From: Streptomyces jumonjinensis
Lineage (GTDB): Bacteria; Actinomycetota; Actinomycetes; Streptomycetales; Streptomycetaceae
Assembly (NCBI RefSeq): GCF_009600885.1
Contig: NZ_VCLA01000172.1
Location: 16,588 to 80,587, forward strand
Direction of reading: 5' to 3'
Length of the DNA stretch: 64,000 bases
Below the pieces are notes generated by a model, which had not been told where the DNA came from, did no database searches, and was given only the letters and a program-made list of their open reading frames with translations. Positions 25,998 to 34,508 of the stretch are shown here, piece by piece (position 1 is the stretch's first letter; every line of letters begins with the position of its first letter). The translations under genes and the position numbers were made by a program.

Positions 25998-27236
25998 TCA
26001 GCGGATCGGCAGGCCCGACAGAGTGCGGGCGATCACCAGCCGCTGGATCTCGCTGGTGCCTTCGAAGATCGTGTAGATGGCCGCGTCCCGGTGCATCCGC
26101 TCCACCGGGTACTCGCGGGTGAAGCCGTTGCCGCCCAGGATCTGGATGGCCCGGGCGGTGACGTCCTTGGCCGTCTCGCTGGCGTACAGCTTGGACATCG
26201 AGCCCTCGGCCGAGGTGAAGGGCTTGCCGGCGGCGGCCATCCAGGAGGCTCGCCACACCAGGAGGCGGGCGGCGTCGATCCGGGTGCGCATATCGGCGAG
26301 CTGGAAGGCGATGCCCTGGTTGTCGATGATGGGCCGGCCGAACTGGGTGCGGGTGCCGGCGTAGTCGAGCGCGATCTCGTAGGCGGCGCGGGCGGTGCCC
26401 ACCGCCATCGCGCCGACGGCGGGGCGGGACGCCTCGAAGGTGGCCATGGCGGCGTTCTTCACCCGCTCGCTCGGTGTGCCGGCGGTTTCGCGGGCTGTTT
26501 CGCGGGCGCGGGCGAGGCGTTCGTCGAGTCGTTCCTTGCCCCCGAGGAGGCAGTGGCCGGGGATGCGGACGTCGTCGAGGACCACCTCGGCGGTGTGGGA
26601 GGCGCGGATGCCGTGCTTCTTGAACTTCTGGCCCTGGCTCAGCCCGGGGGTGCCCGGCGGGACGATGAAGGAGGCATGGCCCTTGGAGCCGCACTCCGGG
26701 TCGACCACGGCGACGACGACATGGACATGGGCGATGCCTCCGTTGGTCACCCAGGTCTTGGCGCCGTTGAGCACCCATTCGTCCGTGGCCCGGCAGTAGA
26801 CCGCCCGGGTGCGCATCGCGCCGACGTCCGAGCCCGCGTCGGGTTCGGAGGAGCAGAAGGCGGCGAGTCTGACGTCGTCGGCGTCCCCGTACATCTGGGG
26901 AACCCAGGTGCCGATCTGTTCCTCGGTGCCGTTGGCGAGGACGCCGACGGCGGCGAGTCCGGTGCCGACGATGGAGAGGGCGATGCCCGCGTCGCCCCAG
27001 AAGAGCTCTTCCAGCGCTATCGGGATGCCGAGGCCGGTGGGGTCGAAGTACTGCTGGGCGTAGAAGTCGAGGGAGTAGATTCCGGCCTTCGCCGCCTCCT
27101 GGATGACCGGCCAGGGGGTCTCCTCCCGCTCGTCCCACTCGGCCGCGGCGGGACGGATCACCTCGGCCGCGAAGCCGTGCAGCCAGTCGCGGAGCTGTTT
27201 CTGGTCATCGTTGAGTTCGAGCGTGAACCCGGCCAT
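25998..27236 (-). CDS. Acyl-CoA dehydrogenase
   Basis: 412 aa FAD-dependent acyl-CoA dehydrogenase of fatty-acid or branched-chain beta-oxidation. Typical features are FCSSEPDAGSDVGAMRTRA (FAD and substrate loop), WVLNGAKTWVTNGGIAH, and the C-terminal FAD-binding segment QILGGNGFTREYPVERM with RDAAIYTIFEGTSEIQR. The ATG at 27236 faces a divergent TetR gene across a 180-bp gap holding a GTTACTTGCGGTAAC palindrome, which fits local repression by that regulator. Substrate chain length cannot be told. Confidence 0.94.
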   Translation of the reverse strand: MAGFTLELNDDQKQLRDWLHGFAAEVIRPAAAEWDEREETPWPVIQEAAKAGIYSLDFYAQQYFDPTGLGIPIALEELFWGDAGIALSIVGTGLAAVGVLANGTEEQIGTWVPQMYGDADDVRLAAFCSSEPDAGSDVGAMRTRAVYCRATDEWVLNGAKTWVTNGGIAHVHVVVAVVDPECGSKGHASFIVPPGTPGLSQGQKFKKHGIRASHTAEVVLDDVRIPGHCLLGGKERLDERLARARETARETAGTPSERVKNAAMATFEASRPAVGAMAVGTARAAYEIALDYAGTRTQFGRPIIDNQGIAFQLADMRTRIDAARLLVWRASWMAAAGKPFTSAEGSMSKLYASETAKDVTARAIQILGGNGFTREYPVERMHRDAAIYTIFEGTSEIQRLVIARTLSGLPIR

Positions 27237-27281
27237 ATCCCCTCCAGTACTGCGGTGTCCCGCCGTCTTTCGACCACACTT

Positions 27282-27309
27282 GTTACTTGCGGTAACCGCA
27301 GTCTGTTAC
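27282..27309. promoter_or_regulatory. Likely TetR operator in the divergent promoter
   Basis: GTTACTTGCGGTAAC (27282-27296) is an inverted repeat with GTTAC/GTAAC arms; TGCGGTAACCGCA (27288-27300) overlaps it as a perfect 6+1+6 palindrome; a third GTTAC lies at 27305. GTTAC-n5-GTAAC is the shape of operators used by TetR regulators of acyl-CoA dehydrogenase genes in actinobacteria. Confidence 0.65.
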
Positions 27310-27416
27310 CGGGTGGTAGAGGGTGTCAACCGACTCCGGGGGGATACCCCGGCCGAGCGGCGGGGGTGTTAGTTTGCGCAGGCGTCACGGAATCGCTCGG
27401 GCGGGGAGAAGGGCCT

Positions 27417-28094
27417 ATGGAGACCAGACAGCAGCCGTCCGAACGGGACCGGCCGGCCGAGCAGCGCCGCCGGGAGCTGCTGGAAGCCGCGGATCGGGTG
27501 GTGCTCCGGGACGGCCCGAAAGCGTCCATGAACGCCATCGCGGCGGAGGCGGGGATCACCAAGCCGATCCTGTACCGGCACTTCGGCGACAAGGGCGGGC
27601 TCTACCGGGCGCTGGCCAAGCGGCACACCGACGCCCTGCTCGACTCGCTGCGGCTGGCGCTGGACGCGCCCGCGGAGCGGCGGGAGCGGGTCGAGGCGAC
27701 GCTCGACACCTATCTCGCGGCGATCGAGGCCCGGCCGCAGGTGTACCGCTTCCTCATGCACCCGGCGGAGACGCCGCAGCCGGAGACGGGGGCGGCGGCC
27801 GGGGCCGGGAGCGGGGAGACGGGCTTCGACGTCGGCCGCCACTCCGCGCCGCTGCTGAGACGGCTGGGCGAGGAGCTGGCGAAGGTGATCCACGACCGGG
27901 TGGAGCTGGGCCCTGAGGGCGAGCGGCTGGCGCGGGTGTGGGGGCACGGGATCGTCGGCATGATGCACGCGGCAGGCGACTGGTGGCTCGGGGACCGCCC
28001 CTGCTCCCGCGCGGAGTTGGTGCGATGCCTCGCGGATCTGCTGTGGGGCCGGCTGGCGGCGGTCTCGGACAAGGCGGGCGGTCCGGGCTTCTGA
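27417..28094 (+). CDS. TetR-family transcriptional regulator
   Basis: 225 aa. N-terminal helix-turn-helix: RRELLEAADRVVLRDGPKAS then MNAIAAEAGITKPILYRHFG (about 42-61). The C-terminal ligand domain has the TetR_C layout seen near fatty-acid genes, with a low-complexity loop ETGAAAGAGSGETG. ATG 27417 has GGGGAGAA upstream. Divergent from the acyl-CoA dehydrogenase, so acyl-CoA-responsive repression of that gene and itself is the natural guess. Confidence 0.9.
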   Translation: METRQQPSERDRPAEQRRRELLEAADRVVLRDGPKASMNAIAAEAGITKPILYRHFGDKGGLYRALAKRHTDALLDSLRLALDAPAERRERVEATLDTYLAAIEARPQVYRFLMHPAETPQPETGAAAGAGSGETGFDVGRHSAPLLRRLGEELAKVIHDRVELGPEGERLARVWGHGIVGMMHAAGDWWLGDRPCSRAELVRCLADLLWGRLAAVSDKAGGPGF

Positions 28095-28189
28095 ACCCCG
28101 CCCGGAGCCCCACGTGCCCCGGTCCGGACCGGTCCGGTCCGGACCCCTAGGGCCTGTCGGGGGTCCGGGCCCTGATGACCGTCCGGATC

Positions 28190-28320
28190 CTGAAGCCGCC
28201 CCTGCGCACTGCGCCGCACCCCGCTCCTGAAGGCGGTCCGGACCACCTGAAGCCGCCCCCGTACTCCACCGTGCACCGGGCCGGACCCCTTGGCGATCCC
28301 CGGCTCCCTCAAGCCGCCCC
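28190..28320. repeat. Three copies of TGAAGCCGCCCC about 60 bp apart
   Basis: The 270-bp gap between the TetR gene and peptide deformylase has no gene. (C)CTGAAGCCGCCCC recurs at 28190, 28247 and (as CTCAAGCCGCCCC) 28308, with loosely similar intervening sequence, so it reads as a decayed ~60-bp tandem array. Just before it lies a GGTCCGGACCGGTCCGGTCCGGACC palindromic stretch (28130-28145). Confidence 0.6.
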
Positions 28321-28363
28321 ACGCCCGGAGCGCTCCGCCGCGCCCCGGGCCCTCACCGGACGC

Positions 28364-28945
28364 TCACCGGGCCGGGACGCCGGGCGACGACCAGGGAGCC
28401 CGGCGGACCGCCCGTGCCAGCCGGGCCCTGCGCCAGCCGTGCAGCCGGTCCGGATAGACCATGCCGTCCAGATGGTCGCACTCGTGCTGGAGGCACCGGG
28501 CGAAGAACCCCGTGCCCTCCACCCGCACCGGGCTCCCGTCCATCAGCACCCCTTCCACCACGGCCCGGTCGAACCGCTCCGTCCCCGCTTCGAGACCGGG
28601 CAGCGACAGACACCCCTCGGGCCCCCGCACCGCCACCCCGTCGGCCGCCACCAGCCGCGGATTGACGATATGTCCGACATGGCGGATATCGTCGTCGTCC
28701 GGACAGTCGTAGACGAACACCTTCAGCCCGACGCCCACCTGATTCGCCGCGAGCCCGACTCCCTGAGCCGCATACATGGTCGCGAACATGTCATTAACGA
28801 GTTCTCCGAGCGCGGGACCGAAGTCGGTGACACTCTCACAGGGCGTGTGCAGCGCCGTGTCCCCGAGCAGGCTCATGGGCCGCACGAGTCCGGAACTGCC
28901 GGGGATAGGACGGTTTCGCATGGCCGCAAGCGTACGTTCAGCCAT
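28364..28945 (-). CDS. def: Peptide deformylase
   Basis: 193 aa. Removes the N-terminal formyl group from new proteins. All three motifs are present: GVGLAANQ (motif 1, about 62-69), EGCLSLPG (motif 2, metal ligand Cys112) and QHECDHLDG (motif 3, ligands His154 and His158, catalytic Glu155). Start ATG 28945 has GGAGG very close upstream; ATG 28921 (MRNRPIPGS) is the alternative. A C-terminal Arg-rich extension follows the catalytic core. Divergent from murT. Streptomyces usually carries more than one deformylase gene. Confidence 0.93.
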   Translation of the reverse strand: MAERTLAAMRNRPIPGSSGLVRPMSLLGDTALHTPCESVTDFGPALGELVNDMFATMYAAQGVGLAANQVGVGLKVFVYDCPDDDDIRHVGHIVNPRLVAADGVAVRGPEGCLSLPGLEAGTERFDRAVVEGVLMDGSPVRVEGTGFFARCLQHECDHLDGMVYPDRLHGWRRARLARAVRRAPWSSPGVPAR

Positions 28946-29035
28946 GACCTCCGCGCTCCGGGCGGTGCCGAGGTTCGGGCCGGGGCCCGGACCTGGATAG
29001 GCTTGGGCCGACCGATGCAAGGAGGATCAAGGACG

Positions 29036-30274
29036 ATGTCAGGCAACTCGGAGCCACTGACGCCGCGCGCCAAGCTCGCCGTGACGGCGGGCAGAGCCGC
29101 TGCCGCGGTCTCCCGCGCGGCCGGACGCGGCAGCGGTTCGGTGATCGGCGGCCGGGTCGCGCTCAAGCTCGACCCCGATCTGCTGGGGCGACTGGCGCAG
29201 CACCTGGACGTCGTCCTCGTGTCGGCCACCAACGGCAAGACCACCACCACCCGGCTGATCGCGGAGGCGCTGCGCGCCGCGGGACCGGTCGTGTCCAACG
29301 CGCTCGGCGCGAATATGCCCGCGGGCATCACCTCCGCCCTCGCGGGCGGATCGGACGCCAGATTCGGCGTCATCGAGGTGGATGAGAAGTACCTCGCCGG
29401 GGTCGCCCGCGATGTGACCCCCAAGGCGATCGCGCTGCTCAACCTCTCCCGCGACCAGCTCGACCGCGCCGCGGAGACCCGGATGCTCGCCGAGAAGTGG
29501 CGCGAGGGACTCGCCGGGTCCAAGGCGATCGTCATCGCCAACGCGGACGACCCGCTGATCGTCTGGGCCGCCTCCTCCTCCCCCACCGTGGTGTGGGTGG
29601 CGGCCGGCCAGGAGTGGAAGGACGACGCCTGGTCCTGCCCGTCCTGCGGCGGTGTGATGCAGCGCCCCGGCGACGACTGGTTCTGCGGCGAGTGCGGCTT
29701 CCGCCGCCCCGCCCCCAGCTGGGTGCTGAACGGCGACTACGTCCTCGATCCGCACGGCTCGGCCTGGCCGATCCGCCTCCAGCTGCCGGGCCGCGCCAAC
29801 AAGGCGAACGCCGCGACCTCCGCGGCCGTGGCGGCCTGCTTCGGCGTGCCCCCGCAGGTCGCCCTGGAGCGGATGTACTCCGTACAGGCCGTCGCCGGAC
29901 GGTACGACGTGGTCAGCTTCATGGACCGCGAACTGCGGCTGCTGCTCGCCAAGAACCCGGCCGGCTGGCTGGAGACCTTCTCGCTGATCGACCCGCCGCC
30001 GACGCCGGTCATCCTGGCCGTCAACGCCCGTGGCGCGGACGGCACGGACACCTCCTGGCTCTGGGACGTCGACTACACCAGGCTCGCCGGGCACCCGATC
30101 TTCGTGATCGGCGACCGCCGGCTCGACCTGGCCGTCCGTCTGGAGGTCGCCGGTCTGGACTTCCGGGTCTGCGACACCGTGGACGAGGCCGTCCGCAGCG
30201 CCCCGCCCGGACGGATCGAACTGATCGCCAACTACACCGCCTTCCAGGATGTGCGCCGTCGTGTCGGCAACTGA
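29036..30274 (+). CDS. murT: Lipid II isoglutaminyl synthase, Mur ligase subunit
   Basis: 412 aa. With GatD it amidates the alpha-carboxyl of D-glutamate in lipid II. Mur-ligase ATP loop VSATNGKTTTTRLI (62-75), central Mur domain, and the MurT-specific zinc ribbon with Cys201/Cys204 (CPSCGG) and Cys217/Cys220 (CGECGF). C-terminal DUF1727 domain. The ATG follows GGAGG at 10 bp. gatD starts 31 bp downstream, the conserved murT-gatD pair. Confidence 0.95.
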   Translation: MSGNSEPLTPRAKLAVTAGRAAAAVSRAAGRGSGSVIGGRVALKLDPDLLGRLAQHLDVVLVSATNGKTTTTRLIAEALRAAGPVVSNALGANMPAGITSALAGGSDARFGVIEVDEKYLAGVARDVTPKAIALLNLSRDQLDRAAETRMLAEKWREGLAGSKAIVIANADDPLIVWAASSSPTVVWVAAGQEWKDDAWSCPSCGGVMQRPGDDWFCGECGFRRPAPSWVLNGDYVLDPHGSAWPIRLQLPGRANKANAATSAAVAACFGVPPQVALERMYSVQAVAGRYDVVSFMDRELRLLLAKNPAGWLETFSLIDPPPTPVILAVNARGADGTDTSWLWDVDYTRLAGHPIFVIGDRRLDLAVRLEVAGLDFRVCDTVDEAVRSAPPGRIELIANYTAFQDVRRRVGN

Positions 30275-30305
30275 CCCCCGGGTCCCGAAGAGAGGACGTA
30301 ACAGC

Positions 30306-31034
30306 ATGAGTGACAGCAGTCTGCGTCTGGTCTGGGTCTACCCGGATCTGCTCAGCACCTACGGCGACCAGGGCAACGCCCTGGTGGTGGAGCGCCGGGC
30401 CCGGCAGCGCGGTCTCGATGTGATGCGTATCGACGTACGCAGCGACCAGCCGATCCCCACCTCGGGCGACATCTATCTGATCGGCGGCGGCGAGGACCGG
30501 CCCCAGCGGCTGGCCTCCGAGCGGCTGCGCCGCGACGGCGGGCTCAACCGCGCCGCCGAGAACGGCGCGATCATCTTCTCGGTCTGCGCGGGCTATCAGA
30601 TCCTGGGTCATGAGTTCATCAACGACCTGGGCGAGCGGGAGCCGGGCCTCGGGCTGATCGACGTGGTGTCCACCCGCGGCGAGGGCGAGCGGTGCGTCGG
30701 CGACGTACTGGCCGACATCGACCCGCGGTTCGGTCTGCCGCAGCTGACCGGTTTCGAGAACCACCAGGGCATCACCCACCTCGGCCCCACGGCCCGCCCG
30801 TTCGCCCGTACGGTCATCGGCCGGGGCAACGGCACCGGCGACGGCACCGAGGGCGCGTACAACGACACCGTCTTCGGCACGTATATGCACGGCCCGGTGA
30901 TGGCCCGCAATCCGCAGATCGCCGATCTGCTGCTGAAGCTGGCCCTCGATGTGAACGCCCTCCCGCCCACGGACGACCGCTGGTACGAGGCGCTGCGCAA
31001 CGAGCGCATCAGCTCCGCTTCTCAGCCCGCCTGA
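30306..31034 (+). CDS. gatD: Lipid II isoglutaminyl synthase, glutamine amidotransferase subunit
   Basis: 242 aa CobB/CobQ-like class I glutaminase that supplies ammonia to MurT. Nucleophile Cys94 in IIFSVCAGYQILG and catalytic His195 in GTYMHGPVMARNP. The length and the N-terminus (LVWVYPDLLSTYGDQGNA) match GatD. ATG 30306 follows AGAGGA. A perfect hairpin ends the two-gene operon. Confidence 0.95.
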   Translation: MSDSSLRLVWVYPDLLSTYGDQGNALVVERRARQRGLDVMRIDVRSDQPIPTSGDIYLIGGGEDRPQRLASERLRRDGGLNRAAENGAIIFSVCAGYQILGHEFINDLGEREPGLGLIDVVSTRGEGERCVGDVLADIDPRFGLPQLTGFENHQGITHLGPTARPFARTVIGRGNGTGDGTEGAYNDTVFGTYMHGPVMARNPQIADLLLKLALDVNALPPTDDRWYEALRNERISSASQPA

Positions 31035-31048
31035 TCCGAGCGTTCCCT

Positions 31049-31075
31049 GGGGCGTCCCACCAGTTGGGACGCCCC
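31049..31075 (+). terminator. murT-gatD terminator
   Basis: GGGGCGTCCCA (31049-31059) and TGGGACGCCCC (31065-31075) form an 11-bp perfect stem with a 5-nt loop, followed by an A/T-rich tail (ATTCGATTTG). Confidence 0.87.
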
Positions 31076-31171
31076 ATTCGATTTGCGCCACCCCGCGCCG
31101 GTAGGGTGACGGGGATCCAGCCGGACGACGTGGTCCGGGAGTCGGCCCACGTTGCAAAGGTATTTCGGGCA

Positions 31172-32197
31172 ATGCGCATTGGTGTGCTCACCTCCGGCGG
31201 CGACTGCCCCGGCCTGAACGCCGTCATCCGCTCCGTCGTGCATCGCGCAGTCGTCGACCACGGTGACGAGGTCATCGGCTTCCACGACGGCTGGCGGGGT
31301 CTTCTGGAGTGCGACTACCGCAAGCTCGACCTGGACGCGGTGGGCGGCATCCTGGCGCGCGGCGGCACCATCCTCGGTTCTTCGCGGGTCCGTCCCGAGC
31401 ATCTGCGCGACGGTGTGGAACGCGCCAAGGGCCATGTCTCCGATCTGGGCCTCGACGCGATCATCCCGATCGGCGGCGAGGGCACGCTCAAGGCGGCCCA
31501 TCTGCTCTCCGAGGGCGGACTGCCGATCGTCGGCGTGCCCAAGACGATCGACAACGACATCGCCTCGACCGATGTCACCTTCGGCTTCGACACCGCCGTG
31601 GGGGTCGCCACCGAGGCGCTCGACCGGCTGAAGACCACGGCGGAGTCGCATCAGCGGGTGCTGATCGTGGAGGTCATGGGCCGGCACACCGGCTGGATCG
31701 CGCTGCACTCCGGCATGGCGGCCGGCGCGCACGCCATCGTGGTGCCCGAGCGGCCCTTCGACATCGGCGAGCTGACCGCGCGGGTCGGCGAGCGGTTCTC
31801 GGCGGGCAAGCGGTTCGCCATCGTGGTGGTCGCCGAGGGCGCGAAGCCCCGCGAGGGCTCCATGGACTGGGACGAGGGCGGCAAGGACGTCTACGGCCAT
31901 GAGCGTTTCGCGGGCGTCGCCCGGCAGCTCTCCGTCGAGCTGGAGCAGCGCCTCGGCAAGGAGGCGCGGCCGGTGATCCTCGGCCATGTCCAGCGCGGCG
32001 GCACACCGACCGCGTACGACCGGGTGCTGGCCACCCGCTTCGGCTGGCACGCGGTGGAGGCGGTGCACCGCGGCGAGTTCGGCATGCTCACCGCGCTCCG
32101 TGGCACGGAGATCACGATGGCGCCGCTGTCGCGGGCCGTGGAGACCTTGAAGACCGTCCCGGCCGAGCGGTACGCCGAGGCCCAGTGCGTGCTGTGA
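31172..32197 (+). CDS. pfkA: ATP-dependent 6-phosphofructokinase
   Basis: 341 aa. Phosphorylates fructose 6-phosphate in glycolysis. GVLTSGGDCPGLNAVIR (4-20), GGEGTL with Gly104 (ATP-type; pyrophosphate-dependent enzymes carry Asp here), catalytic PKTIDNDI (123-130) and VEVMGRHTGWIAL. ATG 31172 begins MRIGVLTSGG and has only a weak site upstream (GGGC), but the family N-terminus fixes the start. The 3' end is followed by a stop-containing tandem repeat and a terminator. Confidence 0.95.
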   Translation: MRIGVLTSGGDCPGLNAVIRSVVHRAVVDHGDEVIGFHDGWRGLLECDYRKLDLDAVGGILARGGTILGSSRVRPEHLRDGVERAKGHVSDLGLDAIIPIGGEGTLKAAHLLSEGGLPIVGVPKTIDNDIASTDVTFGFDTAVGVATEALDRLKTTAESHQRVLIVEVMGRHTGWIALHSGMAAGAHAIVVPERPFDIGELTARVGERFSAGKRFAIVVVAEGAKPREGSMDWDEGGKDVYGHERFAGVARQLSVELEQRLGKEARPVILGHVQRGGTPTAYDRVLATRFGWHAVEAVHRGEFGMLTALRGTEITMAPLSRAVETLKTVPAERYAEAQCVL

Positions 32198-32290
32198 GCC
32201 GCCCCGGAGGCCACTGAGCCGCCACCCGGACACCACTGAGCCGCTCCGCAGGCCACTGAACCGGCCCCCGTACGCCACTGAGCCGCCCCC
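32195..32290 (+). repeat. Tandem repeat of the pfkA stop region, five TGA-containing units
   Basis: Starting at the pfkA stop, TGAGCCGC-type units recur at 32195, 32215, 32237, 32257 and 32279, spacing 20, 22, 20, 22 bp. Most end GCCAC or ACCAC. The alternating spacing suggests a 42-bp dimer that later duplicated. TGA triplets fall in frames 0, +2, 0, +2, 0. Confidence 0.88.
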
Positions 32291-32314
32291 GGTCGCAGCC
32301 GCGACCGGGGGCGG
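32283..32314 (+). terminator. pfkA terminator
   Basis: CCGCCCCCGGTCGC (32283-32296) and its complement at 32301-32314 form a perfect 14-bp stem with an AGCC loop, then TTCTACTCT. The last unit of the tandem repeat forms the left arm. Confidence 0.88.
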
Positions 32315-32366
32315 TTCTACTCTGGTCCCGGCAAGGGCACAACCAGGACGAAACAGGAGCCGGCGG

Positions 32367-33323
32367 ATGGATCACAGCGGGCACGGATCATCGATGGAGA
32401 TGGATCTTCCGCCGTTCACGCTGGCCCGGGGGCTTGAGTTCTCCCCGGACGCGTTCTTCCTGACCGGCTGTCTGCTGGCGCTGGCGCTGTACGGCTGGGG
32501 TGTGGTGCGGCTGCGCAGGCGCGGCGACTCCTGGCAGATCGGCCGTACCGTCTTCTTCGTCAGCGGTGTGCTGACGGTGGCGCTGGCCATGTGCACCAAG
32601 CTGAACGACTACGGCATGGTCATGTTCAGCGTGCATATGGTGCAGCACATGATCATCAGCATGATCTCGCCGATCCTGCTGCTGCTCGGCGCGCCGGTGA
32701 CGCTGGCGCTGCGTGCGCTGCCGGTGGCGGGCCGGGGCCGCAAGGGGCCGCGGGAGCTGCTGCTCGCCCTGCTGCACAGCCGCTATATGAAGATCGTGAC
32801 TCATCCCGCGTTCACCATTCCGCTCTTCATCGCGAGTCTGTACGGGCTCTACTTCACTCCGCTCTTCGATCTGCTGATGGAGTCGCAGCCCGGGCATATC
32901 GCGATGATGGTGCACTTCCTCGCCACCGGTCTGGTCTTCTTCTGGCCGATCATGGGGGTGGATCCGGGTCCGCACCGGCCGGGGTATGTGATGCGGATGC
33001 TGGAGCTGTTCGCGGGGATGCCGTTCCACGCCTTCTTCGGCATCGCGCTGATGATGGCGAGCGAGCCGATGGTCGACGCGTACACCAGCCCTCCGGCCTC
33101 GCTGGGCATCGACGCGCTGGCCGATCAGAACGCGGCGGGCGGGATCGCCTGGGCGTTCAGCGAGATTCCCTCCGTGCTGGTGCTGATCGCGCTGGTGTTC
33201 CAGTGGTACCGCTCCGAGCAGCGGCAGGCCAGGCGTACGGACCGGGCCGCCGACCGGGACGGGGACAAGGAGCTGGAGGCGTACAACGCGTATCTCGCCT
33301 CCCTGAACGCCCGCGGGCGGTAG
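32367..33323 (+). CDS. ctaG: Cytochrome c oxidase assembly protein (CtaG, caa3 type)
   Basis: 318 aa, about seven membrane helices. Family features are the histidine/methionine-rich loops that suit copper handling: VHMVQHMIISMISPILLLLG, SQPGHIAMMVHFLATGLVFF and FAGMPFHAFFGIALM. The N-terminus MDHSGHGSSMEM is His/Met-rich and may bind copper. ATG 32367 follows AGGAG. It is thought to help insert the CuB centre of haem-copper oxidases. A C-terminal charged tail follows the last helix. Confidence 0.9.
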   Translation: MDHSGHGSSMEMDLPPFTLARGLEFSPDAFFLTGCLLALALYGWGVVRLRRRGDSWQIGRTVFFVSGVLTVALAMCTKLNDYGMVMFSVHMVQHMIISMISPILLLLGAPVTLALRALPVAGRGRKGPRELLLALLHSRYMKIVTHPAFTIPLFIASLYGLYFTPLFDLLMESQPGHIAMMVHFLATGLVFFWPIMGVDPGPHRPGYVMRMLELFAGMPFHAFFGIALMMASEPMVDAYTSPPASLGIDALADQNAAGGIAWAFSEIPSVLVLIALVFQWYRSEQRQARRTDRAADRDGDKELEAYNAYLASLNARGR

Positions 33324-33387
33324 CGCGAACCGGGGGTCCGGGGCGACGATGACCTTCGGCGACCGCCGTCGTCCGAGGAGGGCGCGC

Positions 33388-33546
33388 ATGTCCGGATCCA
33401 CGAAAGCGATGGGAGTGCTCACGGTCGGGGCCCTGGTGGTCGTGACCGGATACACGGTGGCACTCGGCAGCAACGGCTGGCTCTGGTTCGGCTGGGTGGT
33501 GCTCGGCCTGGTGACCGTCGGGATGGTCGCCTCACGGGGCGCCTGA
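33388..33546 (+). CDS. Small two-helix membrane protein
   Basis: 52 aa. GAGGAGG lies 5 bp before ATG 33388. Two hydrophobic segments (MGVLTVGALVVVTGYTVAL and WLWFGWVVLGLVTVGMVAS) separated by GSNG. It lies 64 bp after ctaG on the same strand and its 3' end overlaps the convergent ATPase gene by 15 bp. I do not recognise a family. A small partner of the oxidase assembly gene is possible. Confidence 0.75.
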   Translation: MSGSTKAMGVLTVGALVVVTGYTVALGSNGWLWFGWVVLGLVTVGMVASRGA

Positions 33547-34086
33547 GGCCGCCCGCGCTTCCGTCCGGCCCATGGCGGGCGCGGGCTCGGGTGCGGGTGC
33601 GCCCGGCCGGTCCGGTTCCTGCGAGGGCTCGCTGAGCGGCCGGGACATGAGCTCCGGCACGGTCCGTCTCGGTCCGTGCGCGGTGCGCGGCACATTCCCG
33701 GGCTGTGCGACCAGGCGGCTGAACCAGATGACCTTCCCGGTCTCCGTGGCGCAGGTGCCCCAGCTGTCGCTGAGGACGGCGACGGCGGCCAGCCCGCCCT
33801 TCGCCGGACAGCAGCTGGTGAGCCGCGGCAGACCGCGCCCGCGGTCGGCGACGGAGACGGTCAGTCTGCGGCCGGTCCAGCGCAGCTCCACCACACAGGT
33901 CTTGTCCCCGGGAACGTGCCGTACGACATTGCCGAGCAGCTCGCCGACCGCGCGGCAGACGGGTGCGATCTGCGATTCCAGCTTCCAGTGCCTCAGATGC
34001 GCCGCGAGAATGCGCCGGATTCCCGGGATCCGCTCGGTGGTCGCCCGTACTTCCAGGGTGTACCGGCAGACGGCCTGAACGTGCAT
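33532..34086 (-). CDS. RsbW-like ATP-binding protein (HATPase_c)
   Basis: 184 aa. GHKL-fold ATPase of the anti-sigma-factor/serine kinase type: N-box CRAVGELLGNVVRHVPGD, G1-box SVADRGRGLPRL and a short G2-like segment. The last 55 residues are Pro/Glu-rich and probably disordered. The start is set at ATG 34086 because AGGAG lies 8 bp upstream; ATG 34092 is too close to it. Streptomyces has dozens of such orphans. No sigma factor or anti-anti-sigma gene is adjacent. Confidence 0.85.
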   Translation of the reverse strand: MHVQAVCRYTLEVRATTERIPGIRRILAAHLRHWKLESQIAPVCRAVGELLGNVVRHVPGDKTCVVELRWTGRRLTVSVADRGRGLPRLTSCCPAKGGLAAVAVLSDSWGTCATETGKVIWFSRLVAQPGNVPRTAHGPRRTVPELMSRPLSEPSQEPDRPGAPAPEPAPAMGRTEARAASGAP

Positions 34087-34278
34087 GGCCATGGCTCCTC
34101 ACCGCGACCGGGCCGGGCCTCTCCAGGTGCGGGACCCCCGAGTGCGAAGAGTGACCGCCTGTCGCTTCCAGGTCACTGACAAGGGTGACGCCGGGCACGC
34201 ATGACCGCAACACAACAGGGGGCGGAAGGCACCTTTGATGTCGTGTCCTCCGGGTTGTCCCCATCGTTTTCCCGGCAT

Positions 34279-34359
34279 GGGCCTCAGGGCCCGTCCGATG
34301 GTTCTCGCCGGTTTCGCCTGGTCCATCAGACATCAGACATCGGACAGGCCCTGAGGCCC
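34279..34359. repeat. 81-bp inverted-repeat element with CATCAGA triplication
   Basis: Arms at 34279-34300 and 34338-34359 match 21 of 22 (GGGCCTCAGGGCC.GTCCGAT). The spacer ends in CATCAGA CATCAGA CATCGGA. It occupies the 420-bp gap between the ATPase gene (minus) and the first polyprenyl synthase (plus). It could be a MITE remnant or a large RNA hairpin in the synthase leader. I saw no other gene in that gap. Confidence 0.75.
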
Positions 34360-34508
34360 GGCTTCCCCGGCGCTCGCCGTCTCGCCCCGGTCCGCGCGCG
34401 GGCCGGGGCGGGCGGGGCGGGCGCCGTCCACGGGACGTCCACGACCCGGCTGCCGGCCGCCGCCCTGGCTCGCCGTGCCCCGGGTCCCGCACTGGAAGGG
34501 TGATCGTT

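Noticed and set aside
32195..32290. Regular 20/22-bp repeats resembling a CRISPR array
   Set aside because: Units are contiguous, with no unique spacers of constant length, and no cas genes are in the window. It is a minisatellite.
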